The position numbers were made by a program, and so were the translations under genes. A DNA stretch of 64,000 nt from Deltaproteobacteria bacterium (GTDB lineage Bacteria > Myxococcota > Myxococcia > SLRQ01): assembly GCA_029210625.1 (NCBI GenBank), contig JARGFU010000022.1:25051-89050 (forward strand), given 5' to 3'. Below, piece after piece: positions 42,699 to 51,445 of this stretch. The notes below the pieces were generated by a model. The model did not search any database, was not told the DNA's origin, and saw only the letters and a program-made list of their open reading frames with translations. Position 1 is the first letter of the stretch, and every line of letters starts with the position of its first letter.

Positions 42699-43684
42699 CG
42701 GGAGACGTCCTCGTCGAAGAAGGTGGCCAGGGAGTGGTAGCGCTCGCCGGTGTCGCAGAGGAAGGTGAGCACCACGGCCTCGGGGGGCAGCGTGGCGGCG
42801 ACCTCGAGGGCCACCACCACGTTCGCCCCCGAGGAGATGCCCACCATCAGGCCCTCCTCCCGGGCGAGGCGGCCGCGCATCTCCCAGGCGGCCCGGTCGC
42901 CGACGGCGCGGACCTCGTCGTGGGCTCCGCGATCGACCACGGCCGGGACGAAGCCGGCGCCGATCCCCTGGATCCGGTGGAGCCCCGGCGCCCCGCCCGA
43001 GAGGACCGCCGAGCCCTCCGGCTCGACCGCCACCAGCCGCACGCCCGGGAAGCGCTCCCGCAGGGGGCCGGCGATCCCGCCGAGGGTGCCGCCGGTGCCC
43101 ACCCCCACCACCACCGCGTCCAGGCGGGCCTCGCCCCCCGCGCGGGCCGCCTCCCCCTCCAGGGCCTCGATGATCTCGGGCGCGGTGTGCTCGCGGTGGG
43201 CCCGCGGGTTGTCGGGGTTCTCGAACTGGGCGGGCATGAAGGCCCCGGGGGTCGCGGCCAGGAGATCCTCGGCGGCGGAGATCGCGCCCTCCATGAACGC
43301 CGCCGGCTCGGTGAGGATCACCTCGGCGCCGAAGGACTCGAGGAGCTGGCGCCGCTCGAGGCTCATGTCGGCGGGCATGGTCAGGACGCAGCGGTAGCCC
43401 CGGGCCGCGCAGACCAGCGCCAGCCCCACGCCGGTGTTGCCGCTGGTGGGCTCGATGACGGTGCCGCCCTCCTTCAGCTCGCCGCGGGCCTCCGCCTGGC
43501 GGATCATCTCCAGGGCGATGCGGTCCTTCACCGAGCCGGCCGGCTCCAGCTGCTCGCACTTGAGCAGGAGCCGGGCGGCGCCGGGGGGCTGCAGGCGCCC
43601 GAGGGCGAGCAGGGGCGTGCCCCCGATGGCCCCGAGGATCGAGTCGATGGCGGGCGGCGCGACCGCCTCTAGCGGGAGGGACAC
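42695..43684 (-). CDS. cysK: Cysteine synthase CysK-type
   Basis: The 329-residue PLP enzyme has Lys53 (AGSVKDR), PTSGNTG, and GVGTGGTLGGIAG. The C-terminal ISSGANVV, LTFLCDTGERYHS is typical of O-acetylserine sulfhydrylase CysK. Start GTG 43684 has GAGGAG 4-5 bases upstream; a GTG 12 bases earlier is an alternative. It directly follows the Rrf2 regulator, an arrangement resembling CymR with CysK in Firmicutes. With CysM in the same operon, two cysteine routes (sulfide and carrier-bound sulfur) may be co-regulated. Confidence 0.92.
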   Translation of the reverse strand: MSLPLEAVAPPAIDSILGAIGGTPLLALGRLQPPGAARLLLKCEQLEPAGSVKDRIALEMIRQAEARGELKEGGTVIEPTSGNTGVGLALVCAARGYRCVLTMPADMSLERRQLLESFGAEVILTEPAAFMEGAISAAEDLLAATPGAFMPAQFENPDNPRAHREHTAPEIIEALEGEAARAGGEARLDAVVVGVGTGGTLGGIAGPLRERFPGVRLVAVEPEGSAVLSGGAPGLHRIQGIGAGFVPAVVDRGAHDEVRAVGDRAAWEMRGRLAREEGLMVGISSGANVVVALEVAATLPPEAVVLTFLCDTGERYHSLATFFDEDVSR

Positions 43685-43697
43685 GGCGCTCCTCACC

Positions 43698-44159
43698 TTA
43701 GATGAAGTACATGAGCTGATCCGCCGGGGTCTCGCGGGAGAGGCCCGCGGCCTCGCCCCGGGCGCAGAGATCCTCGAGGGAGATCCCGTCGAGCACCCCC
43801 TCGACCCGCTCGCCGAGCTCGTCCCAGACCTCGGCCAGGAAGCGCTCCCCTCGATCGCGCTCGCCCTGCTTCGGTGGGCCCGGGGGCGACTCGAAGCGGA
43901 TCGGCCCCTCGGTGGCCCGCACGACGTCCCCCACCCGGATCTCGGCCGCCGGGCGCGCGAGGTAGTAGCCGCCCCGGGGGCCACGGACCGCCGCGAGGAT
44001 CCCGGCCTTCTTGAGGGCCTGGAAGATCTGCTCCAGGTAGCGGGGGGTCACGCCCTGGCGGCGGGCGATGTCCTTGACGTGGGTCGACTCGCCCCGGTTG
44101 TGGTAGGCGATGTCGAAGACACCGCGCAGGCCGTAGCGCGCTCGGGTGGAGAGTTTCAT
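43698..44159 (-). CDS. Rrf2-family regulator (CymR-like, no Fe-S cysteines)
   Basis: The 153-residue winged-helix protein begins MKLSTRARYGLRGVFDIA and has VKDIARRQGVTPRYLEQIFQ (recognition region) and wing GPRGGYYLARP. The three Cys that bind Fe-S in IscR/NsrR are absent (the only Cys is in DLCARGE), which places it with CymR-type, sulfur-responsive Rrf2 proteins. It heads the cysteine operon. Its promoter (TTGACA, 17 bases, TACCTA) overlaps a partly symmetric sequence, so autorepression is likely. CymR senses via a complex with CysK; the gene order here would suit that. Confidence 0.88.
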   Translation of the reverse strand: MKLSTRARYGLRGVFDIAYHNRGESTHVKDIARRQGVTPRYLEQIFQALKKAGILAAVRGPRGGYYLARPAAEIRVGDVVRATEGPIRFESPPGPPKQGERDRGERFLAEVWDELGERVEGVLDGISLEDLCARGEAAGLSRETPADQLMYFI

Positions 44160-44181
44160 CGGTTTTCTCGGGAATGCGTTC

Positions 44182-44228
44182 TTGACCGGTCCTATCGGTT
44201 AGGTAGGGCCCCGTGGCCCGCCTGTCAA
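44182..44228 (-). promoter_or_regulatory. Promoter and putative operator of the cysteine operon
   Basis: On the minus strand TTGACA (44228-44223), 17 bases, TACCTA (44205-44200). The segment 44182-44208 contains GACCGGTC and CCTA...TAGG symmetries overlapping and following the -10 box, as expected for an Rrf2 binding site. Confidence 0.6.
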
Positions 44229-44238
44229 GGCGCCCCCC

Positions 44239-45225
44239 TCACCAGGTGAGGACGAGCTTCCCGAAGATCCCCCCGCCGGCCAGCCGCGCGTGGGCCTCCC
44301 CCACTCGCTCCATGGGCAGGGTGCCGGCCAGGACGGGCCTCAGCCGGCCCTCGGCGAAGCCCGGCAGGGCCTGCGCGGCGAAGGCCTGCACCAGGGCGGC
44401 CTTCTCCTCCCCGGGCCGCGAGCGCAGCACCGTGCCGGTGAGGGTGATCCGGGCGGCCAGGAGGCGGCCCAGATCCAGCTCGGCCCGGGCGCCCCCGAGC
44501 AGCCCCACCAGCAGCCAGCGCCCGCGCGGCGCGAGGCAGCGCTGGGTCTCGGAGAGCTGGGAGGCGCCGACCAGGTCGAGGACCACCTCGGCCCCCCGGC
44601 CCCCGGTCCGCTCCCGGACCCAGGCCGCCAGGCCCTCCCCGGGCGCCCGCCCGGCCGCGAGGCCCAGCGGGCGGGCCGCCTCGATCTTCTCCGGGCTCCG
44701 GGAGGAGGCCAGCACGGTGGCCCCGGCGCGGGAGGCGAGCTGCACCGCGGCGGTGCCCACCCCCGAGCCGAGGGCGTTCAGGTAGAGGGTCTCGCCGGCG
44801 CGCAGCGCCCCCTGGAGGATCAGGGCGTCGAAGGCGGTGAGGAAGGCCTCGGGGATCGCCGCGGCCTCGGCGGCGGGAAGGCCCTCGGGCCAGGGCAGGA
44901 GCTGCCCGGCGGGCACGTTGGCCTCCCGGGCCATCGCGCCCCCGGCGGTCAGGGCCATCACCCGCTCCCCCACCGACCAGCCCTCGACCCCCTCGCCGAG
45001 CGCCACGATCGCCCCGGCCAGCTCCAGGCCCGGCACCTGCGGCGGCACCCCCGGGGGCGCCGGATAGAGACCCATCCGCTGGAGGAGATCCGCGCGGTTC
45101 AACCCCGCCGCGGCGACCTCCACCCGGACCTCGCCGGGCCCCGGCTCGGCGAGCTCGAGGGTGCCCAGGGAGAGCACCTCCGGCCCGCCCGCGCCCTCGA
45201 TGATCACGGCTTCCACCTTGCTCAT
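44239..45225 (-). CDS. NAD(P)H quinone oxidoreductase (PIG3-like zinc-free MDR)
   Basis: The 328-residue medium-chain reductase has the quinone-reductase start [21 protein letters not shown], followed by YPAPPGVPPQVPGLELAG, and the nucleotide-binding motif GSGVGTAAVQLA. It lacks the catalytic-zinc Cys/His of alcohol dehydrogenases. Family members reduce quinones with NADPH. Length is normal. It is 13 bases before the Rrf2 promoter on the same strand but has its own upstream region. Copy 2 of the hexamer-repeat element lies just upstream of its start. Confidence 0.88.
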   Translation of the reverse strand: MSKVEAVIIEGAGGPEVLSLGTLELAEPGPGEVRVEVAAAGLNRADLLQRMGLYPAPPGVPPQVPGLELAGAIVALGEGVEGWSVGERVMALTAGGAMAREANVPAGQLLPWPEGLPAAEAAAIPEAFLTAFDALILQGALRAGETLYLNALGSGVGTAAVQLASRAGATVLASSRSPEKIEAARPLGLAAGRAPGEGLAAWVRERTGGRGAEVVLDLVGASQLSETQRCLAPRGRWLLVGLLGGARAELDLGRLLAARITLTGTVLRSRPGEEKAALVQAFAAQALPGFAEGRLRPVLAGTLPMERVGEAHARLAGGGIFGKLVLTW

Positions 45226-45244
45226 GCCGGGAACCTATCCCGCG

Positions 45245-45280
45245 CACGCGCACGTGCACGAGCACGCGCACGGCTTTTCC
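45245..45280. repeat. Hexamer-repeat element, copy 2 (half element)
   Basis: CACGCG CACGTG CACGAG CACGCG followed by CACGGCTTTTCC, matching the right half of the element at 33880-33927. It sits between divergent genes. Confidence 0.55.
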
Positions 45281-45313
45281 ATGGGGTCCTGGCCTCCGGA
45301 TCCCCCCTCCCCG

Positions 45314-45319
45314 TACAAT
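45314..45319 (+). promoter_or_regulatory. Probable -10 box TACAAT, leaderless start
   Basis: TACAAT ends 9 bases before ATG 45329 and is followed by CCCC as at 27408. No ribosome-binding site or -35 box is visible. Confidence 0.4.
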
Positions 45320-45328
45320 CCCCCGAGC

Positions 45329-46642
45329 ATGGCCGATCCCCTCCCCTCCGCGCCTCCCCCTCCCGGAGCCTCCACTCCGGTCGAGCGGCGGGGCATGGAG
45401 GTCGAGGGCTTCCTCGCCTCCCTGGATCCGACCCGCTCGACCTCCCTCGGCCGGCACAGCTACGTCGAGCTGCGCTTCGTCACCCGGGCGCGCACCCTCT
45501 TCTACGCCCGCCTGGCCTTCCTCACGATCGGCCTGGGCGTGCTCGCCATCCCCGGCTGGTCGGCGGCCTTCGGCATCCGCAGCCTCTGGGCCTTCGCCGT
45601 CTACTTCGGGATGGTCGGCTACTCGGTGGCCAGCTACCTCGTGCTGGACCGTCCCCGGGCGAACCGGGTGGTCACCTTCGTGACCCTCTGCCTCGACCTG
45701 CTGGTGATGGTCTACCTGATCGCGGCCTCGGGCGGCCTGGGCTCCCCCCTGCTGGCCACCGAGCTGATGTTCACGATGCTCTTCGTGATCCTCTTCCCCA
45801 AGCCGCTGGCCATCCTCCCGCCCCTGCTCACCCTCCCCATCGTCGCCCAGATCGACCAGCTGCTCTGGGGCCACAAGGTGGCCGTCCTCGATCTCTTCGT
45901 GCTGCTCTGGTACTCGGCCATCAACTTCATCATCGTCTACGTGATGGTCTACCTGAACGAGCGCGAGCAGGCTCAGCACGAGGAGCTGGTCGTGCTCCAG
46001 GACGGCCTCAAGGAGCTGGCGGTGGTCGAGGAGCGCAACCGCCTGGCCCGGGAGATCCACGACGGCCTCGGCGCCTCCCTCTCCTCCCTGATCATCCAGG
46101 CCGAGTACCTCGAGCAGCTCGGCCGCCAGAACAAGCCCGAGCAGGCGGAGACCCTGGTCCGGGAGATCCAGGAGCTCAAGGGCGTGGCCGAGGAGAGCAT
46201 CGACGAGCTGCGCCGCAACATCTCCATGATGCGGGACGACTTCGAGCTGCTCTCGGCCATCGAGGACTACTGCCGGACCTGGGAGGCGCGCTCGAAGCTG
46301 CCGGTGCACTTCGACCACCTCGGGCGCCCACCCGAGCTGCCCTCCGAGGTCTCGCTGACGATGTTCCGCATCCTGCAGGAGTGCCTCACCAACGCCACCC
46401 GCCACGCCGAGGCCCGGAAGGTGGACGTGCGCCTCGCCTGGGTCGCGCCGCGGGTGAAGCTGGAGATCGTCGACGACGGCAAGGGCTTCGTGGCCGACCC
46501 CTCGCTCAAGGGCCACTACGGGCTCCTGAACATGCGGGAGCGGGCGAAGAAGGTGGGCGGCGGCCTCGAGATCGAGAGCGCCGAGGGTGAGGGCACGAAG
46601 GTGCGCTTCGAGGTCGAGCTCGGCAAGGCGGCCCGGGCCTGA
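45329..46642 (+). CDS. NarL-type sensor histidine kinase
   Basis: The 437-residue inner-membrane kinase has about six hydrophobic segments (about 58-205) and no large periplasmic domain. A coiled linker follows and then a HisKA_3 dimerisation domain with the phospho-accepting His in LAREIHDGLGASLSSL. The HATPase region shows LTNATRHAEA, DDGKGF and GLLNMRERA. The ligand is probably membrane- or cytoplasm-derived. It pairs with the LuxR-type regulator starting 12 bases after its stop. An N-terminal extension beyond ATG 45329 would be read through the hexamer element and is rejected. Confidence 0.92.
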   Translation: MADPLPSAPPPPGASTPVERRGMEVEGFLASLDPTRSTSLGRHSYVELRFVTRARTLFYARLAFLTIGLGVLAIPGWSAAFGIRSLWAFAVYFGMVGYSVASYLVLDRPRANRVVTFVTLCLDLLVMVYLIAASGGLGSPLLATELMFTMLFVILFPKPLAILPPLLTLPIVAQIDQLLWGHKVAVLDLFVLLWYSAINFIIVYVMVYLNEREQAQHEELVVLQDGLKELAVVEERNRLAREIHDGLGASLSSLIIQAEYLEQLGRQNKPEQAETLVREIQELKGVAEESIDELRRNISMMRDDFELLSAIEDYCRTWEARSKLPVHFDHLGRPPELPSEVSLTMFRILQECLTNATRHAEARKVDVRLAWVAPRVKLEIVDDGKGFVADPSLKGHYGLLNMRERAKKVGGGLEIESAEGEGTKVRFEVELGKAARA

Positions 46643-46654
46643 AGGAGAGGACCG

Positions 46655-47338
46655 ATGAACGTGATCCGCGTGATGGTGGTGGAAGACCAGCCGAAGATCT
46701 TGCGCAACCAGCTCAAGCTCCTCTCTACCTTCGAGGAGATCGAGGTCGTCGGCACGGCCCCCTCCGGTGAGAACGCCCTGGAGCAACTCGAGGAGCTCTC
46801 CCCCGACGTCATCCTCCTCGACCTCGGGCTGCCCGGCATCGACGGGATCGGCGTCACCCAGGAGGTGAAGGCCCGCAAGCCCGAGATCGAGATCCTCATC
46901 TTCACGATCTTCGACGAGGAGGATCGGGTCCTCGAGGCCATCAAGGCGGGCGCCTCCGGCTACCTCCTGAAGGGCACCGAGGCCGAGCGGATCGTCGACG
47001 CCATCAAGGAGGTGCGCGGCGGCGGCTCGGTGATCCAGCCCTCCCTCGCCCGCCGCCTCCTGCGCCACTTCCAGGTCACCCCCGACGACTCGACGGTGGG
47101 CGGCAGCGCCGACGCCCCCGAGGAGGGCGAGGGGCCGGCCGTCACCCTCACCGCCCGCGAGGTCGAGATCCTCCAGCTGATCTCCAAGGGCCTCTCCAAC
47201 TCGGAAGCCGCCGAGGTCCTCTCCCTCTCCAAGGCCACGGTGCGGACCCACCTGGAGCACATCTACGAGAAGCTGGACGTGACCAACCGGGTCGAGGCGG
47301 TCACCGAGGGCATCCGCAAGGGTATCATCGAGGTCTGA
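46655..47338 (+). CDS. NarL/FixJ-type response regulator
   Basis: The 227-residue protein has a receiver domain (phospho-accepting Asp56 in DVILLDLGLPG, acidic VVEDQ start, Lys in YLLKG) and a C-terminal LuxR-type helix-turn-helix (LTAREVEILQLISKGLSNSE, SKATVRTHLEHIYEKL). An unusually long acidic linker (about 133-158) joins them. It has a good ribosome-binding site (GGAGAGG). Target genes unknown; the lipoprotein protease directly after it is the first candidate. Confidence 0.94.
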   Translation: MNVIRVMVVEDQPKILRNQLKLLSTFEEIEVVGTAPSGENALEQLEELSPDVILLDLGLPGIDGIGVTQEVKARKPEIEILIFTIFDEEDRVLEAIKAGASGYLLKGTEAERIVDAIKEVRGGGSVIQPSLARRLLRHFQVTPDDSTVGGSADAPEEGEGPAVTLTAREVEILQLISKGLSNSEAAEVLSLSKATVRTHLEHIYEKLDVTNRVEAVTEGIRKGIIEV

Positions 47339-48288
47339 TGCCCCTCCTCCCGTCCCGGCGCGCCGCCCTCCTCGCGTCCCTGCTCCTGCTGCCCCTCCTC
47401 GCAGGCGGCTGCGCGACCCTCGGCGTGCGCGGCAGCGCGCCCGCCCCCGCCTTCCTCTACCGCTCGGCCCTGAACACCCCGGGAGGCCGCTTCGAGATCT
47501 GGTACGACGCCCAGGACGAGGCCGTCGTGAGCGTGGTGCGCACCGCGCTGCAGCGGGCGGCGGAGCGGGTGGGCCGGTGGGGCACCCTCCAGCGCCCGGT
47601 GGTGGTGCGCCTCTACCCCACCCACGAGTCCCTCGAGGCCGCGGTGCACCGCTTCGGCTACGACTGGCTGCGAGCCTGGGCGCGCTACGACGAGATCTTC
47701 CTCCAGTCGCCCCGCACCTTCTCGGTCTTCGAGCGGGGCGAGGCCAACCTCGCCGAGCTGCTCACCCACGAGCTCACCCACTGCCTGATGTACCAGCTCG
47801 CCGCCGAGGAGAGCCGCTGGCGCAAGGTCGACCGGCAGATCCCGATCTGGTTCCGGGAGGGCATGGCCAGCTGGACCGCCGATCAGGGGCGCCGGCGCGT
47901 GAGCGAGGGCCGGCTCACCACCTGGCTGCGCTCCGAGCACCACAACCCGCTGGCCGAGGCCGCCTCCCTCTACCGGGACGAGGCGGCCTGGATCTACGGC
48001 GCCTCCCACTGGGCCTTCACCTTCCTGGTGGAGCGCTACGGCACCGGGCGGGTCCTGAAGCTGATGGACGCGCTGCGCGAGGGCGCGGGCTTCGGCCGCG
48101 GCTTCGAGAGCGTGATGGGCCTCTCGGAGGCCGTCTTCTCCGAGGAGGTGCTGCGCTACTTCCTCTGGGAGGGCTGGCAGGACCGCGAGCACCCCACCGC
48201 CCGGCAGACCTTCGAGGGGGGCACGTCGTCGCCGGCCCCGGAGGCCGCCGTGAGCGAGGAGCCGCACCCGGCGACCCCCGCCAGCTAG
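47338..48288 (+). CDS. Lipoprotein gluzincin peptidase (MA-like)
   Basis: The 316-residue protein has a lipoprotein signal ending LAGGC25. Its zinc peptidase core shows His144-Glu145-xx-His148 (THELTHCLMYQ) with the third ligand Glu174 in WFREGMASW, the gluzincin pattern. Similar envelope peptidase-MA-like proteins are found in Myxococcota. The C-terminal 30 residues are Pro/Glu-rich. The ATG overlaps the regulator stop by one base (TGATG), so it is part of the two-component operon and may be its output. Convergent with the TldD-like gene, leaving 3 bases between stops. Confidence 0.8.
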   Translation: MPLLPSRRAALLASLLLLPLLAGGCATLGVRGSAPAPAFLYRSALNTPGGRFEIWYDAQDEAVVSVVRTALQRAAERVGRWGTLQRPVVVRLYPTHESLEAAVHRFGYDWLRAWARYDEIFLQSPRTFSVFERGEANLAELLTHELTHCLMYQLAAEESRWRKVDRQIPIWFREGMASWTADQGRRRVSEGRLTTWLRSEHHNPLAEAASLYRDEAAWIYGASHWAFTFLVERYGTGRVLKLMDALREGAGFGRGFESVMGLSEAVFSEEVLRYFLWEGWQDREHPTARQTFEGGTSSPAPEAAVSEEPHPATPAS

Positions 48289-48291
48289 CGG

Positions 48292-50064
48292 CTACTTCGC
48301 CGGGGTCTCCTTCGCCCAGGGGGGCGAGAGGACGGGCGAGCGCTCGGCGTCCTTGCGCTGCCGCTGCAGCTCGACCTCGGTGATCAGGCTCGCGGGCGCG
48401 ACCGTCGAGACCGGGACGTAGCCCGACTCGGCGCCGCAGAAGCCGTTGAAGACGCCGCTCTCCTTGCTCACCGCGGCGATCTTGTTGATCACGGTGAGCG
48501 GGGTGCCGACGAGCTCGACGCCCCGGACCAGCTCCTTCTTGCCGGTGGCGACGTCGATGCGCCACAGCAGGGTCGGCCTGCCCCGGAAGGCCTGGTAGCC
48601 GTAGCCGCTGGTGTTGGTGTCACCGCCGCTGATGTCGGTGACCACCAGGGCGTAGGGCTTGCCCTGGCGCTTCGCCTCGGCGACGAGCTGCTCCTCCAGC
48701 GCCGCCCGGCCGACGACCCGCCCGGCGGGCGCCGACGCCACCGGCTGCACCACCAGGTTGGCCATGCGGGCGATGGGATCGTTGTGGCCCTGGGTGCGGC
48801 CGTGCCCGTTGCTCTTCGGATCGGCGCCCTTCACCGGCGCCCGGGAGGTGAGGTAGCCGCGCAGCACCCCCGCCTCGACCAGCGAGGCCCGCTGGCCCGG
48901 GACCCCCTCGTCGTCGTAGCGGTAGTAGCCGTTGAGCTGCTGCGCCTCCCAGCGCTGGAGCGTCGGGTCGTCGTAGACGTCGATGAAGGCCGGGATCACC
49001 TCGCGCCCGAGCTGCCCCTGGAAGGTCTGCCCCTCGTCCTCGTCGTCCTGCCGCTCGCCCTCGAGGCGGTGACCGATGGCCTCGTGGAAGAGCACGCCGG
49101 TGGCGTCGGGCTCGAGGAGGGCCGGGCCGGTGTAGGGATCCATCACCGGGGCCTCGCGCAGGGCCAGCAGCTCCTCCATCAGCCGGTCGACCTCTCCGTC
49201 GAGGGCCTTGCCGGCCGGCAGCCCCTCTCCCCCCCGGGCGTAGAAGCTGCGCTCGTGACGCAGGAGCATGCCGTCCTCGGCCCGGGTGACCGCCGAGAGG
49301 TGCAGGCCGTAGAGCAGCTCCTCCTGGATGAGGCGGGTGCCCTCCGAGGTGACCATCGAGCGGCTCTGGCGCGAGCCGCTGACCCGGATGAGGTTGTCGA
49401 AGATCTCGGGGGCGCTGCGGAAGCGCTGGCTGGCGCGCTTGAGCTCCGCCTTCCACCGCTTCCCGTCGAAGGAGAAGGCGAGGGGCGGATCGATGGCCTC
49501 GCTCGGCGCCTCCTTCGAGAAGGAGGGGGCCCGCTCCTCCTCCGGCTCGTAGACCTGGTCCCCCCGCTTGGAGAGGAAGTCGGCCAGGGCGCGCTTGTAC
49601 TGCTGGTCCGTGGCCAGCCAGAGGCTGCCCTTCAGGGCCGCGAGATCACCGTCGAGGGGCGCGTCGAGGCGGGCGCTGTAGGTGGCGCGATCCGGCGGCC
49701 CGAAGAAGCCGACCTCCTTGGCGCCGCTGTTGTCGAGCTCGTGGCTGCCCACCCGCACCTCGACGTAGATCGAGCGATCGTGGCGGTCATTGTCCACGAC
49801 GATGGCGCCGTAGCGCGCCTGCAGCTCGGCGCTCTGGAGGTCCCGCATCGTGTAGGCCACGAAGTAGGGCGGCGCGTTGTCGGCGATCTTCAGCCGGGCG
49901 GTGGAGCGCCCGAGCTCGTCCGCCATCGCGTCGAGCTCGAGAACGCGCGGGTCCCCCTTCGCGGCGGGGGCCGCCCCGGCGTCCTTCTTCACCCCCGCGA
50001 GGCAGCCGGTGACGAGGAGGGAGACGACGACGAGGAGGGAGCGGCCGGAAAGGTCGATCTTCAT
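48292..50064 (-). CDS. TldD/PmbA-family metalloprotease, lipoprotein form
   Basis: The 590-residue protein has the TldD metal motif His327-Glu328-xxx-His332 (FHEAIGHRLEGE) and family segments VVVQPVASAPAG-like and TNTSGYGYQAFRGRP. Classical TldD/TldE work as a cytoplasmic pair that trims peptides. This one starts MKIDLSGRSLLVVVSLLVTGC, a lipoprotein signal with lipobox Cys21, so it should act in the periplasm or outer membrane. No TldE partner is encoded nearby. It is longer than TldD (about 480) because of an extra N-terminal part (about 35-190). Its ATG overlaps the receiver gene stop (ATGA). Confidence 0.85.
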   Translation of the reverse strand: MKIDLSGRSLLVVVSLLVTGCLAGVKKDAGAAPAAKGDPRVLELDAMADELGRSTARLKIADNAPPYFVAYTMRDLQSAELQARYGAIVVDNDRHDRSIYVEVRVGSHELDNSGAKEVGFFGPPDRATYSARLDAPLDGDLAALKGSLWLATDQQYKRALADFLSKRGDQVYEPEEERAPSFSKEAPSEAIDPPLAFSFDGKRWKAELKRASQRFRSAPEIFDNLIRVSGSRQSRSMVTSEGTRLIQEELLYGLHLSAVTRAEDGMLLRHERSFYARGGEGLPAGKALDGEVDRLMEELLALREAPVMDPYTGPALLEPDATGVLFHEAIGHRLEGERQDDEDEGQTFQGQLGREVIPAFIDVYDDPTLQRWEAQQLNGYYRYDDEGVPGQRASLVEAGVLRGYLTSRAPVKGADPKSNGHGRTQGHNDPIARMANLVVQPVASAPAGRVVGRAALEEQLVAEAKRQGKPYALVVTDISGGDTNTSGYGYQAFRGRPTLLWRIDVATGKKELVRGVELVGTPLTVINKIAAVSKESGVFNGFCGAESGYVPVSTVAPASLITEVELQRQRKDAERSPVLSPPWAKETPAK

Positions 50065-50438
50065 GGTTCTCCGAGGACGGCCCGGACCTGCGCCAGGAGC
50101 GCTCGCCGGAGGAAGGGTTTGGCCATGTAGGCGTCGGCGCCCGCCTCGAAGCCCCGGTCCTGGTGGGCGGCGTCAACGTAGGCGGCCGTGAGCATGATCA
50201 CCGGGAGGTTGCCGGTCTCCCCGCCGTCCTTCAGGCGGCGGCAGACCTCGAAGCCGTCCATCTCCGGCAGGTGCAGATCGAGGATCACCAGGTCGAAGCT
50301 CTCGCCCGCGGCGCGGGTGAGGGCCTCCTCCCCGCTGCGCACGCCCACGATCTCGAAGCCCTCGGGCCCGAGGTAGCGCTCGAGCACCTTGAGCATGAAG
50401 GGATCGTCGTCCACGCAGAGGACCCGTCGTACGCTCAT
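50061..50438 (-). CDS. Single-domain response regulator
   Basis: The 125-residue receiver has CVDDD at the start, phospho-accepting Asp54 (DLVILDLHLPEMDG), and the conserved Lys in MAKPF. It has no output domain, so it acts by protein contact or as a phosphate relay. It overlaps the glycosyltransferase upstream and the TldD-like gene downstream by 4 bases each, making a three-gene coupled operon without a kinase. Confidence 0.92.
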   Translation of the reverse strand: MSVRRVLCVDDDPFMLKVLERYLGPEGFEIVGVRSGEEALTRAAGESFDLVILDLHLPEMDGFEVCRRLKDGGETGNLPVIMLTAAYVDAAHQDRGFEAGADAYMAKPFLRRALLAQVRAVLGEP

Positions 50439-51445
50439 CGCTTCGTCCCCCGTCGGACCCCCGCGAGGCCCTCTTCGGCCGCCTGGCCCAGCTCGCCGTA
50501 GGTCTCCGGTGGCTCCACCCGCTCGATCAGATAGGTCGGGCGACCCAAGCTCCGCTCGTGCAGCCGCCCGACGTACTCTCCCAGCAGGCCGAGGCCGAGC
50601 AGCTGCAGCCCGGCGAGGGCCGTGAGCCAGGCCGTGGTCGCCTCGCCGGCGAGGAGGCCGATCCCCAGGGCGACCCCGAGGACCCCCAGGCCCAGCAGCG
50701 CCACCAGGCGCAGGGGCAGGAAGGTCAGGCTGGTCAGGCCATCCAGGGCCAGCGCGGTCATCTTGCGCAGGGAGTACTTCGTCGCCCCGGCGACCCGCGG
50801 CTCCCGGTCGTAGGGCACGGCGCAGTGCTGGAAGCCCGCCCAGGCGACCTCGCCCCGCAGGAAGGCCCGGGGTCCGCCCACCCGCAGGAGCAGCCGCACC
50901 ACCTCCCGGTCGAGGAGCACGAAGTCCCCCACGTCCTGCTCGAGGCCGGTGCCCGCCAGCAGGGTGACCAGGCGGCGGAAGAGCGCGGCCGAGCGCCGCT
51001 TGAACCAGGTGTCCGGGCGGCGGGTGCGCCGCACCCCGTGGACCACCGAGAAGCCCTCCCGCCAGCGCTCGACCATCTCCGGCACGATCTCCGGCGGGTC
51101 CTGCAGGTCGGCGTCGAGGATCACCACCGCGTCCCCCCGCGCCCGCTCGAGCCCGGCCAGGAGGGCGGCCTGCTGGCCGAAGCGGCGCAGGAGGCGCACC
51201 AGCACCAGGCGGGGGTCCCGGCCCCGGAGGGCCTGCATCACCGCCCAGGTGTCGTCCTCGCTGCCGTCGTCCACCAGGACCACCTCGATCCGCGCCGGGC
51301 CCTCCTCCTCCAGCCGATCGAGGATCGGCGAGAGGCGGGCCCAGAGGGCGGGCAGGGCCGCGGCCTCCTCGTTGGCGGGGATCACGACCGAGATCCTCGC
51401 TCGCGTCCCCTGCCCCTCCCGGGCCGATCGTCGTCCAGCGCTCAT
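50435..51445 (-). CDS. Polyprenyl-phosphate glycosyltransferase, GT2 (DPM1/ArnC-like)
   Basis: The 336-residue protein has a GT-A fold domain with SVVIPANEEA, VDDGSEDDT, RRFGQQAALLAG and the metal motif DADLQDPP, all typical of dolichyl/undecaprenyl-phosphate sugar transferases. Two C-terminal transmembrane helices follow (about 245-305). It would charge undecaprenyl phosphate with a sugar at the inner membrane. The sugar is not predictable. ATG 51445 gives MSAGRRSARE; upstream residues in the frame do not look coding. Confidence 0.9.
   Translation of the reverse strand: MSAGRRSAREGQGTRARISVVIPANEEAAALPALWARLSPILDRLEEEGPARIEVVLVDDGSEDDTWAVMQALRGRDPRLVLVRLLRRFGQQAALLAGLERARGDAVVILDADLQDPPEIVPEMVERWREGFSVVHGVRRTRRPDTWFKRRSAALFRRLVTLLAGTGLEQDVGDFVLLDREVVRLLLRVGGPRAFLRGEVAWAGFQHCAVPYDREPRVAGATKYSLRKMTALALDGLTSLTFLPLRLVALLGLGVLGVALGIGLLAGEATTAWLTALAGLQLLGLGLLGEYVGRLHERSLGRPTYLIERVEPPETYGELGQAAEEGLAGVRRGTKR

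Noticed and set aside
45161..45328. N-terminal extension of the histidine kinase
   Set aside because: It would be read through the hexamer-repeat element and is His/Ala/Pro nonsense; ATG 45329 follows a TACAAT box.
44239..47260. Minus-strand frame of about 1000 codons covering the two-component genes
   Set aside because: Only 44239-45225 (in another frame) is a real gene there; the kinase and regulator on the plus strand have all catalytic motifs.
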